From Auxenochlorella pyrenoidosa (Eukaryota > Chlorophyta > Trebouxiophyceae > Chlorellales > Chlorellaceae), in the NCBI GenBank assembly GCA_001430745.1, contig KQ481983.1, positions 637,545 to 676,902 of the forward strand: a stretch of DNA of 39,358 bases, in the 5' to 3' direction. The notes below the pieces were generated by a model. It saw only the letters and a list, made by a program, of their open reading frames with translations. It searched no databases and was not told the origin of the DNA. The position numbers and the translations under genes were made by a program. Positions 21,115 to 31,100 of the stretch are shown one piece after another. Within the stretch, counting starts at the first letter, position 1. Each line of letters begins with the position of its first letter.

Positions 21115-21742
21115 CTACTTGCGCCGGCCCCAAGAGACGCTGACGCCCATCTCCCGCATCCCGCTGCGCACCTCCTTACTGCCTGTCTCCAAGCTGCTTC
21201 CCAGCAGCATGCTGCCCAGCACGAGCCCTCCTGCCACCAGGAGGCCAGGGATCCACGCATTCATCCAAAGGGCCTCGCCAAGGGCTTCTGCACACACCAG
21301 GCAGTGGGGGGCCAGCGAAGAGTGGCAGAATGTGCGTAGACTACCTCCCAAGGGCTGGCCATGCAGACCGGCACGACAGGCGACCGCAGGAGGCCCAGCA
21401 GGCCGAGGCAGCAAGGCCTATAGCAGACAGCGGCGGCATGCCCAGCAGGCCTCCATGCCGCGGCCAGCACACCACAGGCCGCCAGTCCCGCGTCCCTGCC
21501 AGGCGGCATGCAAGTGCAGGCGCAGGCGCTCAGCACAGCAGCGCACCTGCCCGCGAGGTCTTGGCGTCCACGTGTTGCGCGTGCCTCCCAAAGCTGGCCA
21601 GCACGCGCTCCTCCTCCTCAGTCAGGGGCAGGCCAGCCTGCCGCTTCTGCTGGGCAGCACCGTACCGCTCACTGCTTGCAGCCTCCGGCAGTGCGCTGGC
21701 ATCGGCAGAGAGCGCTGGGGGGCTGGCCCCACGGTCAGCCAT
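21115..21742 (-). CDS. Small single-pass membrane protein, array copy 2
   Basis: Two exons (21742-21547, 21287-21115) give 122 residues, the shortest of the three. Exon 1 reads MADRGASPPALSADASALP, then a Gln/Lys-rich stretch and LPLTEEEERVLASFGRHAQH. Exon 2 encodes the helix IPGLLVAGGLVLGSMLLGS and a tail ending VSVSWGRRK. A single Trp-Gly-(Arg/Gln)-Arg-Lys/Glu ending is kept in all copies. With the acidic half on one side and a short basic tail on the other, the topology is a C-terminally placed anchor, possibly of a tail-anchored type, although the tail (about 37 residues) is on the long side. Compartment and function are unknown. Confidence 0.72.
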
Positions 21743-22884
21743 CTGCTTGGACCTGCGTTTGGCAGGGGAGCGCAGAGGTGCATGTGGCAGCACCAGGCAG
21801 TAGCCAAGCATGCGGAGCATGCAGTGCACAAGTGCCCAGCGCTCCCAACCCAACATGCACATTGCTGATCAATGAGCCAGGCACAGCACAGCCGTGGGGT
21901 AAGGCTGGCCAGGGGCTGCAGAGATGAGGCAGGCAGGGGGCGACGGGAGCGGGAGCCCGGGCGCGGCCTCACCCAACACGGGCATCTGACAGCCGCCGGT
22001 CAGCCAAGCAGACCACGGCGCTCGAATACATGTGCAGGGCTGTGAGCGGCGGCAGCAGTGCCGCGCAGCGCTCACCAGGGTACTCTTCACCCGTCGCCCC
22101 CTGGGGCAGTTAGCGACGCACTGCCAGAAGCAACTAAAAGAAAAGCCCTTCGAGGAGGAAATGACAGTATCTGGTTCCGAGGGAAAGGGCCTATGAAGCA
22201 ATGCCGCAGTGCCAACGCTAGCAAGGCCGCTGCGATACCGTAGCAGGCACCCCAGGCATCTCAAAAGCGCTGCATGTCTACACATGCAGGCTCTGGCAAC
22301 CAGGTTGATGCGGGGGTGGCAGATGCAACTTCTAACTGCAAGCTGCCACAAGCTGGACAACCCGTGCCCTTGTGTCCCTTGGTTCGTGACCAGGATGGGT
22401 GGGGAGTAGGGGTCAGCGTCAGCTCTGTGGCGCGCTGCCCTGCATGCCCCCTTGCTGATAGTCCTTTATAGGAGCCAGGTGCAGCTTTAAGATGAATGCT
22501 ACAACTGTGCCTGACAGTGTGGAATACAATGATGAAGCGCCAAGGGAGGAGCAGGGGTGAAGAGCCGACGTACGGGCGCATTGCAAAACTGGCAAGACGG
22601 TGGGGGTAGAGATATTGGCGCATTTGGCAGATGCAAGGATGGAAAGAAGGCAGCAAAGCACCGCAGCTGAAAGAGGAGGATGTTGGCGAGGAAGGGATTG
22701 GAGAGGTGGGTCTTGGAGAGGAAAGGAGTGGCGCCCCTCCTGGCCTTCTAGCGGTCGTGCTGGTTGCTGGCAGCGCGAGTCGGCAAGGCAGAGGGCGTGG
22801 GACACACCAAGGCAGGAAAAACACATTTTTTGAACGTGACGCTGGTTTGATCAGCAGGCAACTCACTGCAGGCACAAAGGTGCA
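21743..22884. other. Upstream region of copy 2, no gene
   Basis: This repeats the layout of 19764-20880: promoter-proximal block identical to copy 1, then a shared central block, then a purine-rich segment (22491-22870). No coding sequence with splice support is visible. Confidence 0.4.
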
Positions 22885-23160
22885 GCCTGCTCACATCCAT
22901 CGCAAATGAGGGGGAGGGCGCCAGGCAAGCATGATGACGCGGCAGGGTGCTGGCCGCGGCGCGGGCGCCCGGGTCGACTGCGCCGGCGTCCCCGGGCCGG
23001 CAGCAGGGGCAGCAGGCGCGGGCTGGGCATGCCAGCGCATGTCCTGCTAGGTGATGAGGAGGGCATGTCCTGCTGGGGGATGAGCAGGGTGGGGCTCGGG
23101 GCCAGGCTGCAGCGTAGGCTGGCGCTGCTTGCTTGTGGCTGGCTCGTGGCAGCGGTGGCT
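22885..23160 (-). pseudogene. Remnant of receptor-kinase 3' end (between copies 2 and 3)
   Basis: In one minus-strand frame this reads SASLRCSLAPSPTLL, IPQQDMPSSSPS, which lines up with RASLHGSPAPSATL, PSPRQDVSSHAPLS in the C-terminal tail of the receptor kinase. The frame is not continued into kinase sequence. It is a decayed copy of the kinase last exon carried with the duplicated unit. Confidence 0.6.
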
Positions 23161-23167
23161 GCGCCGC

Positions 23168-23879
23168 TCAGCCGTCCTGCTGCTCGCGCTTGCGCTGGCC
23201 CCAAGAGACGTTGACATTCATCTTGCTCATGCCCTTCTCTATGCTGCTTCCGACCGCCTCGCTGGCCTTCTCTATGCTGCTTCCAACCACCTCGCCGCCC
23301 TTCTCTGCGCTGCGTTCTGCGCTGCTCCCAAGCAGCATGCTGCCCAGCACGAGCCCTCCTGCCACCAGGAGGCCCACAACCCATGCATTCACACGGCTGC
23401 CCCTGCCCAGGGCTTCTGCACACACCAGGCAGTGGGGGGGGGGAGGCAAGGAGGGGCAAGATGTACGTCCACTGCCTCCCAGTGGCTGGCCATGCAGATC
23501 AACGCGCCAGGCGACGACAGCAGGTCCAGCAAACCGAGGCGGCAGGGCCTAGCAGGCAGCGGGGGCATGCCCAGCGGGCCTCCATGCCGCGGCAGCACAT
23601 CACAGGCCAACCTCCCCTGTCCCCACCAACCGACCGCGCAGGTGCAGGTGCAGGCGCAGGCGCTCAGCACGGCGGCCCACCTGCCCGCGAGCTCTTGGCC
23701 TCCAGGTGCCGCGCGTGCCTCTCCATGCTGGCCAGCGCGCTCTCCTCCTCCTCAGTCAGCTGCTGCCCCGCCTGCCGCTTTTGCTGGGCAGCACGGTACG
23801 CATCGCTGCTGGCCACTTTCACCACTGCGTTCACCCCCGCGGAGAGCAGAGGGGGGCTGGCGGCCCGGTGGTGAGCCAT
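23168..23879 (-). CDS. Small single-pass membrane protein, array copy 3
   Basis: Two exons (23879-23681, 23415-23168) give 148 residues, the longest copy. A TAG stands directly before the ATG in frame, which fixes the start (MAHHRAASPP). Exon 1 ends QQLTEEEESALASMERHARH. Exon 2 has the helix VVGLLVAGGLVLGSMLLGS at about residues 79-97, then an extended tail containing two near-identical 12-residue repeats (EVVGSSIEKAS and EAVGSSIEKGM), absent from the other copies, and ends NVSWGQRKREQQDG. The repeat reflects a 36-base in-frame duplication. The tail repeat is amphipathic and could be a short helix. Function is unknown. Confidence 0.74.
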
Positions 23880-25192
23880 CTACTCAGCACTGCGCATGGG
23901 AGGGCGGCGCAGAGAGGCGAGCGGGAGCACCAAGCATCAGCCAAGCATGTGGAGCATGCAATGAGTGACTGTTCAGCACGACGTTTCCAAGATTGGGCAA
24001 CGGAGCCAGGCACAGCACAGCCGTAGGAGGAGGCCGAAAGGGGGCAACGGGAAGGTTGAGGGCGCCTGCCGCGCCGCCCAACCCAGGCCCCTGCCCGTCT
24101 GCCATCGTACCTCACTGGCCCGTCGCGTACCGCTCAGCGGTGCAGGCGCTGCTGCTGTGCGCCCGCCGTGGCCGGACTGCCGCTGCACCGTCAGAGGCTG
24201 GTGGGCAGTGCAGCTCGGCCACTGCAGGAAGTGCAGACTCACGGTCAGTGGTCCAGGCCAGCAGCCAGGCCGGGGGCGGCGGGGCGTGGCGGCAATGGCT
24301 ACGAGAGCCTGGCAGTGAAGCGTCCGCGACTTACAAAGCAGCGGCGCCAGGACACGTGCTCAAGGCTTGAGCGCCATCAGCAGGGCAACGCAGCGCTCAC
24401 CAGCCGCTCGCCAGGTTCAGAGGGCCAGCAGGCGGGCCCCCCACTGCTGCAAACAAACGTCAAGATGGCATCGGAAGACGAGACGGCAGTATCGAGTTGC
24501 GTGGGGAAGGATGGCGAGGATTCTGCGCCCACGAGGCTACGGCCGCTGGGCACGCTTCACAGCGACAGAGTTTCAGGCACCTCTCAAGGCGCTGCCTCTC
24601 TGGACACGGCCTCTCCAACCAGTTCCATGTGTGCACGACATGAAGATTCAATCTGAAGTGTGCTGGAGACTGGGCAGCCCCAGTCCCGCTGTGCCCCTCG
24701 GTTCCTGGCCGGAACGGACGGCACTGGTGAGCGTCCTCGCAGGCAGGCGCTCCTCTGCATGCACCTCCTTCTGAGAGCCGGGGGGCAGCCCTTCAAGAAA
24801 TGTCACACCTACTCCCGACAACTAGAAATAACATTTTATTCTGAACATCCAATGTAGCAGCAGGAAGTGCAGAGCCGGATTGGTGAGGGAGGGCAGCGGG
24901 GTCGCACACGAGGAGTGGCAAGTAACGTTTCAGGAGGTGACAGTCCAGTCCAATGAGGCAGCGTGGAGGGATGATGCAAGTGAGCTGAAAAAACATTTCA
25001 GTGATGGATGCTGATAGAGAGATTGGGGTTGGAAGGGCAGAGAGCGCCTTTGACATATTCTGCGCTGATGCGGCACTTTCGAGTGAGAAATTGCAAGGCA
25101 GAGAGGAAGCTGTACTGGTGACTGGGACCGACAGAAGCAGGCATTGATGGAAGACATGGTACCGGAAGCTGGCACAGTAATGCCCGTACTGC
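23880..25192. other. Region between copy 3 and the receptor kinase, no gene
   Basis: This 1.3 kb should hold the promoter of copy 3 (right after 23880) and the 3' UTR of the receptor kinase (below 25193). The AT-richer, purine-rich part at 24830-25190 corresponds in position to the segments at 20506-20880 and 22491-22870. No coding frame has splice support. Confidence 0.4.
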
Positions 25193-28100
25193 TCACAGCT
25201 CAAATGGAGATGGCGGCACAAAGACTTGGCGCGGCGCTGGCCGCGGCGCCGGCGTCGGCTGCACCGGCGGGTCTGCTGCTGCCGCCGCTGGTGTCGGCGT
25301 GGGCGGCGCATCCAACCCGCCGCCAGAGCTGAGCGGCGCATGCGAGGAGACGTCCTGGCGGGGGCTGGGCAGGGTAGCGCTCGGGGCAGGGCTGCCGTGA
25401 AGGCTGGCGCGGCGCGCGAGCCTGGAGGCCTTGTCGCACAGGCCGCGCAGGCGGGGCACAATCTCATGGAGGGTGGGCCGCTGCAGGGGGTCCCTATCCC
25501 AGCACTCGCTGCAGGCCAGGGGAGGGAAGGCCGCAACCAGTCAGGGACGTGTGCGGCAGAGGCCCGACAGCACCGCGGCAGGCGGTTGCGGCGAGCAACA
25601 GGGATCACTAGCCACAGTCTTGCCGGCCTTCGACATGCCTGCTGCGGGCATGCGGGCGCGTGCCTGCAAGGCAAGGGCTCTGCATGCCCATGATCCGTTT
25701 GCCTGCTTGCTCTCCCTCACCGCATCACTGCACAGTACTCTTCCAGGGTGGGCTCCATGATGTCCTTGTCCACCCCCGGCAGCTCGTTGAGGGGCGGCAC
25801 TTGGGGGTTCTTGCCCTCGATCACTTGGTACATAATCTTTTGGGGGGAAGGACGGGGTGGCAGGGTGGGGTGGGGGTGGGTGGCGGTCTATCATGCATGG
25901 TTGGCGAACCACACGAGCGCTGAGCTTGGCTAGCCGCCTTTGACACTACAGCTGAGCTTGCTAGACGCACGGTTGGCAACCCGGACAACGACATCAAAAC
26001 GAACTCCCAACTGCTGCAGCATCGCTGGCCCCCCTGCGCCCCGCTACCCCCACCCCCCTTTCACCCACCTGAAAGGGCAGCACGCCGTCGCCAGCCCCCC
26101 AAGGGAGCCTCCAAGTGAGCAGCTGCAGGCAGGGAGGCGGCTTGCTGGTCTGTCAAGGCCAGCAGCACGCATGCACGCTGCGGCACACTGTCTGTGGTGC
26201 CCGCAGCAAGGCGGCGGCGCCTGCAGGGCGGCGGAGCTCAGCAGCTGACGGTGCGGCACAGCCAGCGACAGGCGCAGTGCACCGTCAGTCGGGCCCGGTG
26301 CACGGCGCACAGCGGCGCAAACACTGGTGAGGAGCTTGCTTGCCGCGCGGAGCAGCTGGGAGCGGCAGATGTGCATGCAAAAATCGACAGAACAGAAGAA
26401 CCGACAGAAAAGAAAGAGACAGAGAAGGCAGGGGCGGGCGGGGAAAGAAAGAAAAAGAAAACAAGGGAGGGGGACGCGCCTCGTACATCACCAGGCCAAA
26501 GGCCCACACATCGGCGGCGGCGGTGGGGCGCGCCCCCGCCATGACCTCGGGCGCCTGCCAGATGGGGTTGGTGGCGATGCTGCTCTTGGCCACGCTGCCC
26601 AGCGCCACGGGGCCCAGCACCTTGCTGAGGTTGAAGTCTGGGGGTTGGGGATTGGGGATGAGGATTGGGATTGGGGGTAAGGGGATTGGGGTTTGGGGTT
26701 TTGGGTTTGGGAGTGGGGGTGGTTGGGTGGGGGGGAAGGGAAATTAGCGCGCGAGAGTGCGCTGGCGCAAGTTCCACCACGCAGCCCTTGCCTGTCGAGG
26801 GCCCGCACGGCAGGCGAGCCGCGCAGCGCCTGGCCCCCGCCTCGCCGCCGCACCGCATGCTCACGGGCGGCAGCCCCCCACGCCGCGCTGTGCTTGCCTG
26901 CCACCTTGACCCGCCAGTGCTCGTCCACAAGAAAGTTTGGGCTCTTGACGTCACGGTGGATAACCATAGGGTCGCAGCCGTGCAGGTAGAGCAGGCCGCG
27001 AGCGGCGTCCAGCGCCTGCAGCGGCAGCGGCGGTGGTGGTGGTGGTGGTGGCACCGAGCCGAATGCATGCCGACCTGGCAAGGTCGAGTTTCTGTAGGGA
27101 CCGCCCTTCGCCTGGCCTTCGCCACAAGCTCTGGTGCCCCTCATTAGCAAAGCAAAACTGTCCCCTGGTTGTGAGAGCGTATGGACCGCAGCGGTGCAAG
27201 CAGTGCAAGGCCAGCACCTCAGCCCTCGGCTGCCGCACCATCTGCAGGCGCAGCGGCCACGTCAGCTGCGCCGCCAGCCTTGGGCTCCGCTCCGCTCGCC
27301 GAAGCACATCTGTACTCGCAAGGATTTGGGAGCAGGGGAGTTGCCGAACCATGCCTGCTCTGCCAGCAATGGTGCGCTCAGCATCTGCACTTCATGCTGC
27401 ACGTGGATGCGCTTCCCTGCAGGCTGCAGAGCACTGCACGCCTGGCAGGGGTCGCTGCTCACGGCAGGGCGCGCTGCCCCAGTCCCTGCGAAGATCCCAT
27501 GGCAGCGCATAGGTGGCGTGCATGACTCAAGTGCTGCACTGTTTGGGACCGCAGGTCTGGGGGCCAGCCTCACCAAACAAGGAACCCTTGGAACAGTACT
27601 CTGCAGCGCAGAGGGGCATTGGAGGAAACCGGGTTGGAGGCAGCCCTATCATGAGATCAGGCTCTAGCAGGGCGTCTGTGATTGCGCTTGCCAGCTGCGA
27701 GCCAACCCGACGACGCCTGCGCCTCACCAGTGACAATGCAGGGCGGCAGCGTGCACAGCCCCATGAAGGACACTGCAGCAGGGCAGGGGGCAAGGGCCGC
27801 GCCGGCGCGAGCTCAGCGCCTGCTGGAGCGGCGATTGGCACGTCACATCCAACGACAATGATTTTCTGTCGAGCTGGCCTCCCCAGGCATCACCGCTCGG
27901 GGCAGGCCTGACGGGGCCTGCAGCATGCTGGCTCGGCGGGACGGGACGCCCCCACCAATGGCCCGGCCAGGGCCGGGCCCCTCACCAATGTTGGGGTGCC
28001 TCATGCGCACCAGGACCGCCGCCTCTTCCTCGAGGTCATTCAGCACCTTCTCAGGCAGGATGAAGCTGCTGTCGCAGCACTCGTCTGCGTGCATGGAGCA

Positions 28101-31100
28101 CAGGCGGGTTTGGGGTGGGGTGGGGTGGGGTGAGTGTGTGTGTGTGTGCATGTGTATGTTGGAGGTGGAAAGGGGTTAAGCGGTTGGAGCTGCAGCGGGC
28201 AGGGCTGGTGTCGCAGCGTCGCCTGCCCAGGGCCGCAACTGGGGCCCGGGGGGGCAAGGCGGAGCGAGGGCTGCAGATCGGCGAGGGGGCGCTGGGCGGG
28301 CGTGGACAGGTGCATGCATCCACCATTGGTTTGCCAGCCTCTGTGCTGCTGGCCACGCCGCTTGCCGCGAATCAGGTGCAAGTCGCGCGGGGCAGCAGCC
28401 ATGAACCTTTCACCACTGGGCACATCACATCACATGTGCTGGCCAGCGTCCCATCGCCTCACCCATCGTCATCAGCAGCTTACACGCCTGCAGCAGGGTG
28501 GGCGCCACAGGCGCCGCGTCTCAGGCCACGCGACACAAGGGGCACGCAGCACGGCTTGTCGGGCACACAGCGGCCTGTGAGGTGGTGGTCTGGGCCACGC
28601 ACGCATGCCGCCTTGCAGGCGTCTCAACCCGGGCACGCCCGAGCCTGGCTGCACCCGCCGTGCCCCCACCAACGCGAGGGCGCCCCGCCCTCACTGTGTG
28701 TGTCGCAGCACTCACCACAGGAGTCTCCCGGAACTGTGCCAGGTACACACGCGCAAAGCTACCCTTCCCAAGGAGCTTGTCGGGCCGCAGCTCCTCCCAC
28801 TGGACCTGCAGTTGACAAACGACAGGAGGAGGCCGGGTGGTGAGGGGTCAGGGCAGAGGCTGAGGGGTAGGGCAGGGCAGGCAGCACCAATCTGGGCAGA
28901 TCTTGGCACGTGTGTCTCTGACCAGACCCACAGGCACCCACAGGCCCCACAGTTTCTTGGATGCGCTGGCTGGTGCCCCCAGGCATTTGCCACCGGGCGA
29001 GGATCCGAGAGGAGGCGCGGCCGCCGCCGCTGCTCAGCAACATAACCAGCGATCAGCAGCACGGCCGGCGCTCAGCAGCACGGCCAGCATGCTCAGCCGC
29101 AGGGCCGGCGACCCACCTCCCAGCGCTTGACGGTGCTGGACAGCCGCTGGGACGCCGTCAGGACCTCGCCCAGGCCAGACTGGGCCTGCGTGGGCAGCTG
29201 CTGGGCTGTGCCCGCAGAGCTCTGGTAGGATGCGCTTGCCAGGGATGGCGTGGCAGCGCTGGGGGTGCGCACGCCTGTCGACGCGTCGGCGCCGGCGCCG
29301 GCGCCGGCCACCGCGTCTGCCGCAGCCGCCAGGCGCAGGCGGCCCGACGGCGAGGCCTCCAGCATGCGCTGCTGCCGCTCCCGCATGGAAGCCAGGTTGG
29401 TGGTGACATACAGAAGCACTGGGTCGGTCAGCAGGAGGGAGCCCTGGGAGGCCAGCCGAGCGGTGCCGGCGCTGCCACCAGACAAGGCGCGCGAGGCGCC
29501 GCTCTCGACGTCCACCGAGGCAGAGGGCTGGCTGTCCTCAAGGCCCGGCCCAAGGCTGCCCTTGCCCGCAGATGGTGCAGCGGCCACAGCTGGGCGGCGC
29601 AGCCAGCCCCCGCCGGGACGGAGGGCCAGGAAGGCAAGCAGCGCCAGCGCGGCTGCAGGCCAGGAGGGGTGGGAGACAGCGGTGTGGGCGATCCTGGCTG
29701 GCCATGGTGCAGCAGCCCCTGCTGTGCCCTCCATGTTGCGGAGAGGAAAGCAAGCACGACTGTGCAAAAGCAAGCGCATGCTGCCCCGCACTGCACACAG
29801 CATAACCGCTCAGCGGCTGGCGGACAGGCATCAAGCGGCCTTACCCACGCCTCCGAGCACGCCGCCGACAATCGCGCCCACAGGGGCGGAAGAGCCTGCA
29901 GGGGGGGCGGGCAGCGACCGCCGGCGTGAGCATCCTTGTCCGTGGGGCGGACCAACAGCAGCGACCCAATGCCTGCCTGCATGGCAGAGCCCCGGCGGCG
30001 GCGCTGGCTCCTGGCTGTCAGCGGCAGCCGCCCAGAATGCATGCTCCAGCGGCCAGAAGGCCTGCCCGCTGCCCAGCCACCACCTCACCATCTGAGCTCT
30101 CCAACGGCTCTGGACAGGTTGGCAGCAGGCAGCTGTTGGTGCTGTCACCGCAGACCTGCGGCAGGGCCAAAGCATCGGGCTTGAAGCGGCCAGGTGCAGG
30201 CAGCAGCAGCAGCGGCGTGAACGGCGGCTGGGCAAGGGAACAGCCGGCAGCGGCACTGCTTGCGCTGCCAAGTGACCACGGGAGGGCAGGCAGGGCATTC
30301 GGTGGGCACACATGGCCCAGCTGTGCCCTGCGCGGGGCACGCGGCAGCGCAGCTGGCCCTCACAGTCTCGAAGCTCGCGTTAGCCGGCACCTCGCCGCAG
30401 ATGCTCGTCCCCCCCAGGTCCCTGCACGGGCGTGGCACTCGCTGTGCGCTCAAGCGCTCTGCAGTTGCTCCTGCCTTGCGCAGGCGCATCATGCACACAT
30501 GCATGCATGCATGCCACACGTGTGCCTGTGGCGCCCCCGATCGACAAAGCATCGCTGAAGCAGGGCAGCGGTCTAGCCAGGCAGCGCTCACAGCTGAGTC
30601 AGCGACGACCAATTGGCCCACTCCACCGGTATTGAGCCTGCATCAGGCCAAGGCAGAGCAGAGCTTGTGCAGCCGCATTCACCCTCGCACGCATGTCCAG
30701 CCCAGCGCAGCACGCTGGGAAGCAGCAGCAACGTTCAAGGAGCGCCCGACGGTGCCGGGCTTGCCAGTCTCTGCCCCAGGCTGCCGCTCACCGGTCAAAT
30801 TGGGGTTCAGGTCCAGCTTCCTGCAGCACGGGCAAAGAGGCGGCGGTGGGCCGAGGCGCCCCAGCAAGCCAGGCATTGCCACGACGCCCGAGGCACGTAC
30901 GTTGGGACTGGCAGCAGCGGGAGCATGCAGCACAGCACAGCACAGCACAGCACAAACTCTCGGGCGTCTCTAGGGAGCGGGCGCAGCGCAGCACTGCCCG
31001 GCCATGGTGTCACGACGCTGGCAAGCAACCACCCTGGGTCTCACAGCGACTGCAGGGCCTCCAGTGTACCGTTGCCCCAGCCGGATGGGAGCACGCCTGC

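Larger units (their letters stand above)
19050..25508 (-). repeat. Segmental tandem triplication: small membrane-protein gene plus receptor-kinase 3' end
   Basis: Three units with a period near 2 kb each contain, reading on the minus strand, a two-exon small membrane-protein gene followed by sequence resembling the last exon and 3' flank of the receptor kinase at 25193. Shared blocks outside the coding parts include the AATACATGTGCAGGGC block (20036, 22025), the block GATGAATGCTACAACTGTGC (20506, 22491) and the GGGGGCTGGGCAGGG block (21038 and 25366). Units 1 and 2 are the most alike. Confidence 0.75.

Noticed and set aside
19050..25508. The 2 kb repeated unit as a mobile element
   Set aside because: Units are in tandem, carry no transposase or terminal inverted repeats, and include a fragment of the neighbouring kinase, which fits unequal crossing-over better.
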